The notes under the pieces were generated by a model. That model saw only the letters and a list, made by a program, of their open reading frames with translations, made no database searches and had not been told where the DNA came from. From Bacteroidales bacterium (GTDB lineage: Bacteria > Bacteroidota > Bacteroidia > Bacteroidales > UBA932), in the NCBI GenBank assembly GCA_017459075.1, contig JAFUDQ010000025.1, positions 57,708-121,707 of the forward strand: 64,000 nt of DNA, given 5' to 3'. The stretch's first letter is position 1. Every line of letters starts with the position of its first letter. Positions 9,259-18,937 of the stretch are shown one piece after another. The translations under genes and the position numbers were made by a program.

Positions 9259-10394
9259 TACACTTTCGATTATTACTTGCTTTTATTGCATGTACAGTGT
9301 TGTTTCAGCAGCCTTCCGCGGCGCAAAACAACACCATAAAAACTGTATGTATAGACGCCGGTCATGGCGGCCATGACGGAGGATGCACACGTAAAGACGG
9401 GGGCAAAACGTACCGGGAGAAAGACATAACTCTGGATATCGCCAAAGAACTTGCCCGCCAGATATCCACTGCGTATCCTGATGTTACAGTGGTACTTACA
9501 AGAAGTACCGATGTTTATGTCACCCTTAGCGGAAGAGGCAGGATCGCCAATGACGCAAAGGCTGATCTATTTATTTCCATCCACATTGATGCCACTAAGA
9601 ATACATCGGCAAAAGGCTTCTCCATCCATTGTCTTGGCCAGTCAAGGGATAAAAACAGGGACTTGTTCAAATATAATATGGACGTTTGCAAAAGGGAGAA
9701 TGCCGTTTTCTCCCTTGATGAAGACAAGCCTGAGGGTTTTGACCCGGATGATCCTGCATCGGCAATGGTTTTCAGCCTTATGCAGAATGTGCATCTTGAA
9801 CAAAGCCTGATGTTTGCAGAGGATGTCCAGAAAGAAATGCGAAAAGGCCCCATCAAGACAGACAGGGGCGTATGGCAGAATCCATTCCAGGTGCTTTGGG
9901 TTACATCAATGCCCGCCGTCCTGATAGAATGCGGTTTCCTTTCCAGCGATTCAGACAGGGGCGTCTTTAAGTCTAAGGAGGGTAAAGAGAAGATTGCCGC
10001 CGCGATTTTCAGGGCATTCAAGACTTACAAAACCCGTTTTGACAATGATGCGGCCGGCGTGACTGATAGTGCTCCGGTTGTTTCAGAGCCCGTTTCAAAG
10101 ACTGTGCAGGTTAAGGAAGAACCTGAGAAGGAAGTAAAAAGCCAGGAAAGCAATGAGAACAAAGTCTTGTATGGAGTTCAGGTTATGGCATCAGGAAAAC
10201 TGCTTTCCAAAAATGACAAAACTTTCAAAGGGCACAGCGTTACTATAGTCAAAAGCAATAACCTTTATAAATATATATTGGATGCCGGCCCGGACTTGGC
10301 GAAAGCACGCGAATCTTTAAAAATGATTAAAAAAACGTTTCCGCAGGCATTCGTCGTCAAAACTGACGGAAGCAGCACCGAACTGGTAAGATAA
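9243..10394 (+). CDS. N-acetylmuramoyl-L-alanine amidase (Amidase_3) with SPOR-like C-terminus
   Basis: Zinc amidase that cleaves the amide bond between N-acetylmuramic acid and the stem peptide, acting in the periplasm in cell division or wall turnover. Starting at the TTG at 9243, it has a signal peptide (about 1-27, ending PSAAQ), an Amidase_3 domain (about 33-255) with ligands H41 in DAGHGG and E59 in REKDI, the SIHID histidine and the catalytic glutamate in LIECGF. After a V/K/E-rich linker, the last 75 residues (YGVQVMAS to the end) look like a SPOR peptidoglycan-binding domain. An ATG at 9162 would add 27 residues and overlap lptD, and it lies upstream of the -7 element, so I prefer the TTG. 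Confidence 0.9.
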   Translation: MRLSQIHFRLLLAFIACTVLFQQPSAAQNNTIKTVCIDAGHGGHDGGCTRKDGGKTYREKDITLDIAKELARQISTAYPDVTVVLTRSTDVYVTLSGRGRIANDAKADLFISIHIDATKNTSAKGFSIHCLGQSRDKNRDLFKYNMDVCKRENAVFSLDEDKPEGFDPDDPASAMVFSLMQNVHLEQSLMFAEDVQKEMRKGPIKTDRGVWQNPFQVLWVTSMPAVLIECGFLSSDSDRGVFKSKEGKEKIAAAIFRAFKTYKTRFDNDAAGVTDSAPVVSEPVSKTVQVKEEPEKEVKSQESNENKVLYGVQVMASGKLLSKNDKTFKGHSVTIVKSNNLYKYILDAGPDLAKARESLKMIKKTFPQAFVVKTDGSSTELVR

Positions 10395-10705
10395 ACTGGC
10401 CATATAAAACGTTTTCAAACACCTTGAAGGCCAATTTTATAATAATTTGTTAATTTGGAATCATTCTAAATAATAAAACGCAATAATTAACGATTTAACG
10501 AATAAACAGCCTTGCAAAACGCTGATAATCAAATATTTCTAAATCGACGATTTTTCACAGGCTTCCATTATAATTAAAGCAATAATTTTTTAAAATAAAA
10601 TAGAAAAAACGTTTTTTTATTAATTTTTTTTGCACCACATTTGCATTGTCATCGGAGGAAAACGTTTTGTGACCTTTGGTGATTTTTTTAACCCTTGAAA
10701 TTAAC
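10395..10705. other. AT-rich dnaA upstream region with three AAAACGTTTT palindromes
   Basis: The 311-base gap before dnaA holds three identical copies of the 10-base palindrome AAAACGTTTT at 10406-10415, 10606-10615 and 10659-10668. One DnaA-box-like TTTTTCACA is at 10551-10559. No convincing TAnnTTTG promoter was found; the only TTTG-rich stretch is TTTTTTTTGCACCACATTTG near 10624-10643. A weak TGGCC/GGCCA stem after the amidase stop (about 10397-10432) lacks a good T-run. I see no small gene here. Confidence 0.5.
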
Positions 10706-12124
10706 ATGCAGCAAGCAGAACATACCATAGTCTGGAACAACTGTCTGAGGATCATTGAGCAGATCATTGAGCCTCAGAAGTTTGACATGTGGTTCAAACC
10801 TCTCAAGGCTGTATCATTCAAGGAAAACGCGCTTACCCTTGAAGTTCCTACGAACTTTTTCAGGGAGTACCTGGAGGATACTTATCTTGATCTTATAAAA
10901 AAGACAATGCGCCGCGTTATAGGAGCGGATGCAAAGCTTTTCTATCAGGTCCGCCCTGTTTCTTCACAGCCGGCCATGCAGTATCCTGCATCAGAAGGAA
11001 TGGCTCCTGTAAACAAGAGCATATCGGTAAATACCTATCCTACCAACGGGAATCCAGGAGCATTCGTGTTCCCGGGACTCAAGAGAATCCAGATTAATCC
11101 CCGCCTCAATCCGGTTTACTGCTTCGGGAACCTTATAGAAGGAGAATGCAACAAGCTTGGTATCACCGCTGGTGAGAGCATCGCCAACGCGCCGGGCACA
11201 ACAACATTCAACCCTCTGTTCCTCTTCGGAGGCCCGGGACTTGGCAAGACTCACTTGGCACAGGCCATCGGAATCTCCATCAAGGAAAAGTACCCTGACC
11301 TTATAGTCCTGTATGTAACCGGAAATGAGTTCAAGCTGCAATACATGGATGCCGTAGGCGTACGCAACAAACTCACTGACTTCCTGGCTTTCTACATGAA
11401 GATAGACGTTCTTATCGTGGACGATATCCAGGATCTCATGGGTTCAGGTACGCAGAATGCGATGTTCAATATCTTCAACCATCTGCATGAGAACGGCAAG
11501 CAGCTTATATTCACCTCTGACCGCGCTCCGGTAGACCTTCAGAACTTTGAGGAAAGGCTCCTTTCAAGGCTTAAATGGGGGCTTTCGGCAAAACTTGACA
11601 AGCCTTCTTACGAGACCCGTCTTGCCATGCTTAAGGCCAGAAGCTTCAGGGAGGGTGTAAAGATAGAAGACAACGTACTGGAGTGGCTTGCAACAAGAAT
11701 CCAGACCAACTTCCGAGAGCTTGAAGGCGTGCTTATATCCCTCATCGCACATGCAACCCTTTCGCACAAGCCTATTTCAATAGAACTGGCCCGCGAAATA
11801 ACAGGCAACCTTGTAGGGGAAGAAAACAAGCAGGTCTCATTGGAAACTGTGCAAAAGACTGTCTGCGACTACTTTGGCATAACAAGGGATGAACTCATAG
11901 CCCAGACAAGAAAGCGTAAAATAGTCCAGGCCAGACAGATTGCAATGTACATGAGCCGCAACATGATAAACTGCTCGCTTAATACAATCGGAACTGAGCT
12001 GGGAGGCAGAGACCATGCAACAGTAATGCATGCCTGCAATACGGTCGCGGATTTGATAGCGACGGACAAGCAATTCAAGCAATATGTGAACGATATAGAG
12101 AAAATCCTTGTCTCCGTCAGGTAG
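10706..12124 (+). CDS. dnaA: Chromosomal replication initiator protein DnaA
   Basis: AAA+ ATPase that opens the replication origin. It has 472 residues from the ATG at 10706. Domain I covers about 1-80, a linker about 85-125, the AAA+ domain carries Walker A GGPGLGKT (175-182) and Walker B VLIVDD (235-240), and domain IV ends with the DnaA-box recognition signature GGRDHATVMHA near residue 440. A TTG at 10676 would add ten residues (VIFLTLEIN) that are not family-like, so the ATG is preferred. The next gene, pepD, begins 41 bases after the stop. The upstream region has repeated palindromes and one DnaA-box-like site that may serve autoregulation. Confidence 0.97.
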   Translation: MQQAEHTIVWNNCLRIIEQIIEPQKFDMWFKPLKAVSFKENALTLEVPTNFFREYLEDTYLDLIKKTMRRVIGADAKLFYQVRPVSSQPAMQYPASEGMAPVNKSISVNTYPTNGNPGAFVFPGLKRIQINPRLNPVYCFGNLIEGECNKLGITAGESIANAPGTTTFNPLFLFGGPGLGKTHLAQAIGISIKEKYPDLIVLYVTGNEFKLQYMDAVGVRNKLTDFLAFYMKIDVLIVDDIQDLMGSGTQNAMFNIFNHLHENGKQLIFTSDRAPVDLQNFEERLLSRLKWGLSAKLDKPSYETRLAMLKARSFREGVKIEDNVLEWLATRIQTNFRELEGVLISLIAHATLSHKPISIELAREITGNLVGEENKQVSLETVQKTVCDYFGITRDELIAQTRKRKIVQARQIAMYMSRNMINCSLNTIGTELGGRDHATVMHACNTVADLIATDKQFKQYVNDIEKILVSVR

Positions 12125-12165
12125 ACAGGGATTTTTCCGTTTAAACCATGTAGTAATAATTGATT

Positions 12166-13605
12166 ATGGACGCAAAAAGAGTACTTGAAATTTTCAAAGA
12201 AATCACCAGGATTCCCCGCGAATCAGGTCATGAAGAGCCTATGACTCAGTACCTTATGGATTTCGCTGCAAAGCATTCACTCAAGGCTAAAAAGGATGAG
12301 ACAGGTAATGTGGTTATATGCCGTCCCGCTTCTCCCGGTAAGGAGAACGTTCCTGTTCTTGTGCTTCAGGCGCATCAGGACATGGTTTGCGAAAAGAATG
12401 ACGGGGTGCAGCACGACTTCCTTAAAGACCCTATCAAATATGAGATTGAAGACGGCTGGATGATTGCCAAAGACACTACCCTTGGAGCAGATGACGGAAT
12501 TGGAATTGCCGCCTGCCTTGCACTTTTGGAGAGCGATCTGCCCACAGGTCCGCTTGAGTGCCTGTTTACAATCTCAGAAGAGACTGGAATGGACGGAGCC
12601 ATGGCACTGCAAAGCGGTTTCTTCACAGGAAAGACCCTAATCAACCTTGATTCTGAAGACGAGGGCGAACTCTTCGTAGGCTGCGCCGGCGGAGTTAACA
12701 CTATGGCCACTTTCAGATACACGAAAGAGAATGTCAAGACGTCTTACAGGCTTCTCAGGTTGCGTCTTTACGGAGCCCTTGGCGGCCATAGCGGAGACGA
12801 CATCAACAAGGAGAGGTGCAATACCGTACAGCAGATGGCCCGCTTCCTTTTTGAAGAATTCAAACTCGGAACGGTTCAGTTACTGAAGATTAACGGTGGC
12901 AACAAACACAACGCCATAGCAAGGGAGACAGAGGCCGTCATAGCAGTATCGGCAGAAAGGAAAAATGGTGTTGTAACGCGATTTGAGGACTTTGTAAAGG
13001 CTCTGTCGGCAGAATTCGCGGTTTCAGACCCCGGAGTTACCGGCAGCTGGGAAATTTATAAGGGACTGGACAGGCGCTATGCCATTGATGCAGACACGGC
13101 GAAAAGGCTCATTTCCGCCCTCACGGCCGTGCATCACGGCGTTCTGGCAATGAGTCAGGATATCCCCGGGCTTGTGGAAACATCCAACAACCTGGCATCC
13201 GTAAAGATGGGCAAATATAAGACGATAGAGGTTTGTACCAGCCAGCGAAGCAGTGTGGAAAGCGCAAAGAACTTCATTGCAGACAAGATTGAGGCCTGCT
13301 TCACCCTTGCCGGCGCCGATGTCAAAAGGACTGATCCTTACCCTGGCTGGAAACCTGACATGAAGTCACGGATTCTCAAGATAAGCTTTGACAGTTACGT
13401 TTCCCTCTTCGGCTATGAGCCAAAGGTGAAAGCTATCCATGCCGGTCTGGAATGCGGTCTTTTCCTTGAGAAATTCCCCGGCCTCGACATGATTTCTTTC
13501 GGCCCGACCCTTCGCGGAGTACATGCGCCCGGAGAGAAACTGGACCTCGCTTCCAATGAGAAATTCGTAAAGCACCTTGTAGACGTAGTTACAAAATTCA
13601 ATTGA
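12166..13605 (+). CDS. pepD: Aminoacyl-histidine dipeptidase (M20 family, PepD)
   Basis: Cytosolic zinc dipeptidase acting on dipeptides such as carnosine-like Xaa-His. The 479-residue protein shows the M20 metal site: QAHQDM near residue 75, the bridging aspartate in GADDGIG near 110, the catalytic glutamate pair in SEETGMDGA near 140 and NLDSEDEGE near 162. A lid domain lies about 205-380. The PepD-type sequence LGGHSGDDI occurs near residue 205. The ATG at 12166 is preferred over a TTG six bases earlier. It probably shares a transcript with dnaA or rpe: rpe starts one base after its stop. Confidence 0.93.
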   Translation: MDAKRVLEIFKEITRIPRESGHEEPMTQYLMDFAAKHSLKAKKDETGNVVICRPASPGKENVPVLVLQAHQDMVCEKNDGVQHDFLKDPIKYEIEDGWMIAKDTTLGADDGIGIAACLALLESDLPTGPLECLFTISEETGMDGAMALQSGFFTGKTLINLDSEDEGELFVGCAGGVNTMATFRYTKENVKTSYRLLRLRLYGALGGHSGDDINKERCNTVQQMARFLFEEFKLGTVQLLKINGGNKHNAIARETEAVIAVSAERKNGVVTRFEDFVKALSAEFAVSDPGVTGSWEIYKGLDRRYAIDADTAKRLISALTAVHHGVLAMSQDIPGLVETSNNLASVKMGKYKTIEVCTSQRSSVESAKNFIADKIEACFTLAGADVKRTDPYPGWKPDMKSRILKISFDSYVSLFGYEPKVKAIHAGLECGLFLEKFPGLDMISFGPTLRGVHAPGEKLDLASNEKFVKHLVDVVTKFN

Positions 13606-13606
13606 T

Positions 13607-14269
13607 ATGGCCGTCAAACTTGCTCCATCCATACTTGCAGCCGACTTCCTTAACCTTGGGGCCGATGTAGAACTTGTTAACAAGCATGCGGACATCTTCC
13701 ATCTTGACGTGATGGACGGTATCCTTGTGCCTAACCTTTCCTTCGGATTCCCGGTGGTGGATGCCATTGCAAAGAAAGCCCGCAGGCCCATGGATGTGCA
13801 TCTCATGATTGTAAAGCCATGGAACTATTTTGAGCGCTTCGCAAAAAGCGGGGCCGCAATGATAAGTTTCCATCTTGAGGCGGCTAAAAGGGACGGCAAA
13901 GATGCGTCGGAACTGCTTGACAGCTTGAAAAAGCTTGGAGTCCAGGCGGGCCTGGCCATCAACCCGGACATCCCCGTTGAAGAATTGTATCCTCACCTGG
14001 AGCATGCAGATTTCATATTGATAATGAGCGTCTTTGCAGGTTTCGGCGGACAGAAATTCATGCCAGAATCCCTGGAAAGAATCGCAAAGCTAAGGGCAGA
14101 ACTTGACAGGCAAAGCCTTGGAAATGTGCGTATAGAAGTTGACGGGGGAGTAGGTACGGCCAATGCCCCGGCCCTTGTCAAGGCGGGAGCGGAAATCCTT
14201 GTTGCAGGCAGTTCGGTTTTCGGAGCCGAAGACCCTGTAAGAGCTTGCGAAACTATAAAATGTAACTGA
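13607..14269 (+). CDS. rpe: Ribulose-phosphate 3-epimerase
   Basis: Pentose phosphate pathway enzyme interconverting D-ribulose 5-phosphate and D-xylulose 5-phosphate. The 220-residue TIM barrel has the N-terminal APSILAADF, the metal-binding aspartate in HLDVMDG, HLMI histidine, GFGGQKF and VDGGV, all expected for the family. It directly follows pepD. Its last 17 bases overlap the convergent birA gene. The family and function are clear. Confidence 0.96.
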   Translation: MAVKLAPSILAADFLNLGADVELVNKHADIFHLDVMDGILVPNLSFGFPVVDAIAKKARRPMDVHLMIVKPWNYFERFAKSGAAMISFHLEAAKRDGKDASELLDSLKKLGVQAGLAINPDIPVEELYPHLEHADFILIMSVFAGFGGQKFMPESLERIAKLRAELDRQSLGNVRIEVDGGVGTANAPALVKAGAEILVAGSSVFGAEDPVRACETIKCN

Positions 14270-14999
14270 TTTCCTTAAAAGCGAATTTCCTCATTTCGCC
14301 GTCAGGCATTTCAACATACAGGAGAGCCTCACCGTCAATACCCCTAATGGTACCGGAAAAGGTTTCTCCTGTTTTCGTATCTGTGTAATCGGCTTTTACT
14401 CCAAAACGGAAAAGGCAGTCAAGATACCTCTGCCTGAGCACATCCGGCTCTTCTTCAAGAAGAGAAGTGAATTTTAGGCAGAATCTTTCAAGTACAGACT
14501 TTATATCATAAGTTTCATAGGTAACTTTTGCCATCGAAACCGGATTCATCAACTGCGGGGGAAATTCCGTCTGATTGACATTTAATCCTATGCCGATGAT
14601 GCTGGATTCCACCATACCGGAGGGGGAGAGTACGTTCTCTATGAGCATCCCGCAAATCTTCTTGTTTCCAATGTAGATATCATTCGGCCACTTGATATTC
14701 GGACGAAGGCCGTACTCATCAAGCAACTCTTTGATTGCCAACGAAGAAACTATACTTATGTAAAACTGTTCTTTAGCTGGAATTTCCCTTATGCCATCTC
14801 TTCCGGGAAGTAGCAGAAGAGAGAAGGTAAGGTTCTCTCCTCGGCCGCTGCTCCACTTGTTTCCCCTCTGCCCTTTGCCAGCGGTCTGGAACATTGCTGC
14901 CACAACTGTCAAGTTGTCAGTATTCCCGAGCCGCCTTTTAATCTCTTCCTGCGTGGAATCCACGGTATCAAGCCAAATTGTTGTCATATCCAGTTTCAT
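14253..14999 (-). CDS. birA: Biotin-[acetyl-CoA-carboxylase] ligase, monofunctional
   Basis: Attaches biotin to the carrier domain of biotin-dependent carboxylases through biotinyl-AMP. The 248 residues contain the ligase core only: STQEEI near 15, GKGQRGNKWSSG near 41, the KWPNDIY block near 99 and GIGLNVN near 137, followed by the small C-terminal domain. There is no N-terminal winged-helix domain, so it should not be a repressor like E. coli BirA. Codon 5 is an alternative ATG (MTTIWL) that fits equally well. It overlaps the 3' end of rpe by 17 bases in convergent orientation. Confidence 0.93.
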   Translation of the reverse strand: MKLDMTTIWLDTVDSTQEEIKRRLGNTDNLTVVAAMFQTAGKGQRGNKWSSGRGENLTFSLLLLPGRDGIREIPAKEQFYISIVSSLAIKELLDEYGLRPNIKWPNDIYIGNKKICGMLIENVLSPSGMVESSIIGIGLNVNQTEFPPQLMNPVSMAKVTYETYDIKSVLERFCLKFTSLLEEEPDVLRQRYLDCLFRFGVKADYTDTKTGETFSGTIRGIDGEALLYVEMPDGEMRKFAFKEISYIL

Positions 15000-15009
15000 A
15001 GGAACATAA

Positions 15010-15040
15010 TTTGTAATCTCTTATAAAAGTATTATCTTTG
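15010..15040 (+). promoter_or_regulatory. Bacteroidota-type promoter for rsfS-ftsH-cdsA-psd
   Basis: TTTG (15010-15013), a 19-base spacer and TATCTTTG (15033-15040) match the consensus. Transcription would begin near 15047, about 23 bases before the rsfS ATG at 15070. No other promoter-like sequence is visible before the following three genes. Confidence 0.65.
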
Positions 15041-15069
15041 TAAATGCAAAAATACGAAATAACTGTAAT

Positions 15070-15525
15070 ATGAAAATATCTCCGGTAAAAATCATTGCAG
15101 ATGCAATGCTTGAAAAGAAGGCTCAGGACGTTCTTTCACTTGACCTCAGGGGCATCGGCTCTGCTATATGTGACCACTTTGTAATTTGTAATGCAGACTC
15201 TACCACCGCAGTAGCCGCAATTGCGGACAACGTGCTTGTGAAGATGGAGGAAAAGGCTAACATGAAAGTCCTGCGCATGCAGGGTCTTGAGAACGATTTT
15301 TGGATTATCCTGGATTACGGAGAGGTCGTAGTACACATTTTCCTTACTGAATACCGTCAGTTCTACCGTCTTGAGGATCTTTGGGCAGACGCGAAGCTCC
15401 GTCGCTTCAAGGATGAGCCCAAGGAAGTTGCGCCAAAGGCAGAAGGCGCAGAAAGGGTAAAGCCTAAGGCAGCATCCAAGCTTCGCGCTACAGTAAGGAA
15501 GAAAATCGCAAAAGAGAAAGAATAA
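15070..15525 (+). CDS. rsfS: Ribosomal silencing factor RsfS (Iojap family)
   Basis: Binds ribosomal protein uL14 on the 50S subunit and blocks joining with 30S in slow growth. The conserved RsfS/DUF143 fold covers residues 1-115, with DHFVICNADS near 37 and FWIILDYGEVVVHIF near 77. The family usually ends near 110-120 residues; here a basic K/A/P-rich tail of about 35 residues follows. The start of ftsH comes immediately after the stop codon, so the two genes are cotranscribed and perhaps coupled. This rsfS-ftsH pairing is common in Bacteroidota. Confidence 0.93.
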   Translation: MKISPVKIIADAMLEKKAQDVLSLDLRGIGSAICDHFVICNADSTTAVAAIADNVLVKMEEKANMKVLRMQGLENDFWIILDYGEVVVHIFLTEYRQFYRLEDLWADAKLRRFKDEPKEVAPKAEGAERVKPKAASKLRATVRKKIAKEKE

Positions 15526-17427
15526 ATGGCATCCAACAGAAAAAGCAAGGCCAAAAAGCCTTATATGAACTTCTCTTGGTTCTACATGCTGCTGGTGCTG
15601 GGAATCTTTTACCTGTTGTTCTCCAACAGGGGATTCCAGACACGCAGGGTGGAATGGGCTGAAGTCCGGCAGATGCTTTCTGACGGGGACGTCAAGCAGG
15701 TGAACTTCGTCAGGAACGATTTCACCGGCACCGTCTCCCTTCGTCCGGAAAGTGTTAACAAGTACCTTGACTTGTTCGGAGGAATGTATCCGGACAGGTC
15801 CCCGCAATTCGAATTCATGGTTTCTTCCAAATTCAATCCGGAGGAGACTTTTGACGATATCAACAGTAAGCTTGAGCCTGAAAAGCAGTTCAAGGTTGTA
15901 ATGGAAAACAACAATACCAACTGGGGAGACATCATCCAGTGGGGTATCTTCGGACTGTTCTTCATTGGCATGTGGGTCATGATGCTGCGCGGAATGAACC
16001 GCAATATGGGCGGTGGCCGCGGGGCTGGCGGAATCTTCTCCGTAGGAAAGTCCACAGGTAAGCTTGCAGACAAGAATACAGTTAACGTAACCTTCAAAGA
16101 TGTAGCCGGTCTTTACGGTGCAAAGGAAGAGGTTATGGAGATTGTAGACTTCCTGAAGAATCCCAAGAAATATACCTCTCTTGGAGCCAAGATTCCTAAG
16201 GGGGCCTTGCTTGTAGGCCCTCCCGGAACAGGAAAGACCCTTCTGGCCAAGGCTGTGGCAGGGGAGGCTAACGTCCCCTTCTTCTCAATCTCCGGTTCAG
16301 ACTTTGTGGAAATGTTCGTCGGTGTAGGTGCTTCACGCGTACGCGACCTCTTTGCCCAGGCAAAGGAAAAAGCCCCTTGCATCGTCTTCATTGATGAGAT
16401 TGACGCAGTCGGCCGCGCCCGCGGCAAAAATGCCGGATTCTCTTCAAACGATGAGCGCGAAAACACTCTGAATCAGTTGCTTACAGAAATGGATGGCTTC
16501 GGCACAAACTCCGGAGTAATCATACTGGCAGCAACCAACAGGGCTGATATACTTGACAAGGCCCTTATGAGAGCCGGCCGCTTTGACCGCCAGATTAACG
16601 TAGAGCTTCCCGAGCTTAAGGAAAGAATCGAGATATTCAATGTCCATCTTCGCAACATAAAGGTTGATCCTTCCTTTGACGTAGAGACGATGGCAAAGCA
16701 TACTCCCGGTTTTTCCGGTGCCGATATTGCCAATGTCTGCAACGAGGCAGCCCTTACGGCTGCTCGCCGCAACAAGACGCTGGTAACCCAGGAAGACTTC
16801 CTTGAGGCTGTAGACCGCATCATCGGAGGCCTTGAACGCAAGAATTCCACCATAATGTCTCCCCGCGAAAAGCGCACAACCGCATATCACGAGGCCGGCC
16901 ATGCAATCGTCGGCTGGCTGCTTCCTCACGCAGACCCTGTATTCAAGGTCAGTATCATCCCAAGGGGCAACGCCCTTGGCCTTACCTGGCATCTGCCCGC
17001 TGAAAAGAAGATTTCTTCCAAGAGCGACATGATGGATGAAATGTGTGTTCTGATGGGAGGCCGCGTGGCAGAAGAGTTAATCAACGGAGAACCTGCTTCC
17101 GGAGCCTTGAACGACCTTGAGCGCCTCACCAATATGGCCTATGCCATGATTCAGTATTACGGCATGGGTGAAAAGGTCGGAGCCCTTTCATTCTACGACT
17201 CTACTGGAACCCGCGGCTATGAGCTTGTAAAGCCTTACAGTGAGAAGACCGCTGAGCTCATGGACCAGGAAGTCCGCAAACTTGTTGATGATGTACGTGC
17301 GCGTACTGAAAAGATTATCAAGGACAATTACGAGAAATTTGAGCAGCTTGCACAGACTCTCCTTGACAAGGAAGTCATCATGCAGGATGACCTTGAAGCC
17401 ATCCTTGGCCCTAAAGTAACAGCCTGA
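15526..17427 (+). CDS. ftsH: ATP-dependent zinc metalloprotease FtsH
   Basis: Membrane-anchored AAA+ protease for quality control of membrane and regulatory proteins. In 633 residues it has two transmembrane helices (about 20-38 and 143-165) around a periplasmic domain, Walker A GPPGTGKT (231-238), Walker [10 protein letters not shown], the second region of homology with RAGRFDR, and the zinc site HEAGH (455-459) with the third ligand in the downstream LNDLER segment. It is complete and of normal length. It sits in the rsfS-ftsH-cdsA-psd unit, 25 bases before cdsA. Confidence 0.97.
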   Translation: MASNRKSKAKKPYMNFSWFYMLLVLGIFYLLFSNRGFQTRRVEWAEVRQMLSDGDVKQVNFVRNDFTGTVSLRPESVNKYLDLFGGMYPDRSPQFEFMVSSKFNPEETFDDINSKLEPEKQFKVVMENNNTNWGDIIQWGIFGLFFIGMWVMMLRGMNRNMGGGRGAGGIFSVGKSTGKLADKNTVNVTFKDVAGLYGAKEEVMEIVDFLKNPKKYTSLGAKIPKGALLVGPPGTGKTLLAKAVAGEANVPFFSISGSDFVEMFVGVGASRVRDLFAQAKEKAPCIVFIDEIDAVGRARGKNAGFSSNDERENTLNQLLTEMDGFGTNSGVIILAATNRADILDKALMRAGRFDRQINVELPELKERIEIFNVHLRNIKVDPSFDVETMAKHTPGFSGADIANVCNEAALTAARRNKTLVTQEDFLEAVDRIIGGLERKNSTIMSPREKRTTAYHEAGHAIVGWLLPHADPVFKVSIIPRGNALGLTWHLPAEKKISSKSDMMDEMCVLMGGRVAEELINGEPASGALNDLERLTNMAYAMIQYYGMGEKVGALSFYDSTGTRGYELVKPYSEKTAELMDQEVRKLVDDVRARTEKIIKDNYEKFEQLAQTLLDKEVIMQDDLEAILGPKVTA

Positions 17428-17452
17428 AAAACCTAAAACCTAAACCAGAAAA

Positions 17453-18280
17453 ATGAGTAATACCGTAACAAGAAGCATCTTTGGAATCCTTTTCATAGGA
17501 GTAATGCTTGCCGGCCTGCTGCTTAACCAGTTCGGCTTTGCAGCCCTGATGCTGTTCATCATGGTAACGATGATGCTGGAATTCCTGCATATGACAGTAG
17601 GCAAAAAATTCCTGCTTTGCAGAATCCTGGCCATCATTACCGGAATCATACTGTTTTCAGCTACATTTATTATCATAGCTTATAACTACCCTACAAAATA
17701 TATCGCGATTGCCCTGCTGCCATTTGCAGTGCTTATGTCAGCATCGCTGTATTCACACGACAGGGGAGACTTCCGTGACTTTTCACACATACTGGCAAGC
17801 CTTCTTTATATAGCCCTGCCAATTGCCCTTTCCAACCTGCTTGTTTTCAGGGGAGGAGAATTCTCCGGACAACTGATGCTCGCTTTCTTCATTATTATCT
17901 GGGCATCTGACGTCGGAGCTTATGTATTTGGCATTTCCCTTGGCCAGAAATACGGCAAGAAGCTTTTCCCTGAGGTCTCTCCCAAGAAATCCTGGATTGG
18001 ATTCTGGGGCGGCATTCTTTCGTCAATGCTTGCCGGCCTTATACTCAGCCTCACGGAGTTCCTGCCTTTCGGAATTGTCCACTGCATGATTCTTGGTGCA
18101 ATTATGGGCGTTTCCGGTGTTTACGGAGACCTCTTCGAATCAATGTGGAAGCGCAGCAGTGATGTAAAGGATTCCGGTTCAATCATTCCCGGCCACGGTG
18201 GTTTGCTGGACCGTTTTGACAGTTCACTTTTCGCCATTCCTGTTGGCGTATTATATCTAATCTTGCTTAACCTTGTATAG
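17453..18280 (+). CDS. cdsA: Phosphatidate cytidylyltransferase
   Basis: Integral membrane enzyme making CDP-diacylglycerol from phosphatidic acid and CTP. The 275 residues hold about seven or eight hydrophobic helices. The C-terminal CDS signature is clear: S-x-W-KR-SSDVKDSGSIIPGHGG-LDR-D around residues 222-252. It is followed three bases later by psd, which uses a downstream product of the same pathway (via pssA near 60.7 kb). Confidence 0.95.
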   Translation: MSNTVTRSIFGILFIGVMLAGLLLNQFGFAALMLFIMVTMMLEFLHMTVGKKFLLCRILAIITGIILFSATFIIIAYNYPTKYIAIALLPFAVLMSASLYSHDRGDFRDFSHILASLLYIALPIALSNLLVFRGGEFSGQLMLAFFIIIWASDVGAYVFGISLGQKYGKKLFPEVSPKKSWIGFWGGILSSMLAGLILSLTEFLPFGIVHCMILGAIMGVSGVYGDLFESMWKRSSDVKDSGSIIPGHGGLLDRFDSSLFAIPVGVLYLILLNLV

Positions 18281-18283
18281 AAT

Positions 18284-18937
18284 ATGAGAATTGATAAGGA
18301 TTCATACGGAACAATGGCCAAAGTGTGCTTCTTCACACTTCTGGTTGCCGGAGCAGTGCTATGGTTCGTACCGCTAAAGTCAGTATCCATCCCTATTGCC
18401 GCATTCCTGCTGTGTTTCTGCTGCTTTGTGGTATACTTCCACAGGGTACCGGAGCGCAATGCTGTAGGAAATGATAAAGTCATTTCTTCCGTTGCCGATG
18501 GTAAGGTGGTGATACTGAAAAAAGCCTTCGAAAAAGAGTATCTCAAGAAGGAATGCATTCAGGTATCCATTTATATGAATTTCTTCGATGTCCATGCCAA
18601 TTTCTGGCCTATGACAGGGGAAGTTACATATTATAAATACCATCCCGGAAAATACCTGCTCGCTTTCAAGGAGAAGTCTTCAGAAGAAAATGAGCACTCT
18701 TCCACAGCCCTAAAGAGCAAATACGGAGAGATTTTCTTCAAGCAGATTGCCGGCACTTTCGCACGCCGCATTGTATGCTACTCAAAGAAAGGTGCAATGG
18801 AAACTGCCGGAAAGCAGTGCGGCATCATCAAGTTCGGTTCCAGAATAGACATGTTCCTTCCCCTTGACGCAGATATCAAGGTTAAGATAGGAGACAAGAC
18901 AAGGGCCTGTGAGACTGTTATAGCAGAACTCAAATAG
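18284..18937 (+). CDS. psd: Phosphatidylserine decarboxylase proenzyme, short form
   Basis: Converts phosphatidylserine to phosphatidylethanolamine. At 217 residues it is the short type of Psd with an N-terminal hydrophobic anchor (two helices within about 10-55). The pyruvoyl-generating self-cleavage site is the G185-S186 bond in KFGSR, leaving a 32-residue alpha chain. FFDVHANFWP near residue 103 is also family-typical. It lies three bases after cdsA, and its end overlaps the convergent ispG stop by eight bases. Confidence 0.95.
   Translation: MRIDKDSYGTMAKVCFFTLLVAGAVLWFVPLKSVSIPIAAFLLCFCCFVVYFHRVPERNAVGNDKVISSVADGKVVILKKAFEKEYLKKECIQVSIYMNFFDVHANFWPMTGEVTYYKYHPGKYLLAFKEKSSEENEHSSTALKSKYGEIFFKQIAGTFARRIVCYSKKGAMETAGKQCGIIKFGSRIDMFLPLDADIKVKIGDKTRACETVIAELK

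Noticed and set aside
10395-10705. oriC directly upstream of dnaA
   Set aside because: AT-rich, but only one DnaA-box-like site was found and there is no cluster, so I list it as a regulatory region only.
16444-16992. 182-codon minus-strand frame opposite ftsH
   Set aside because: Antisense to the AAA+ and protease domains of ftsH; low-complexity translation with no family resemblance.
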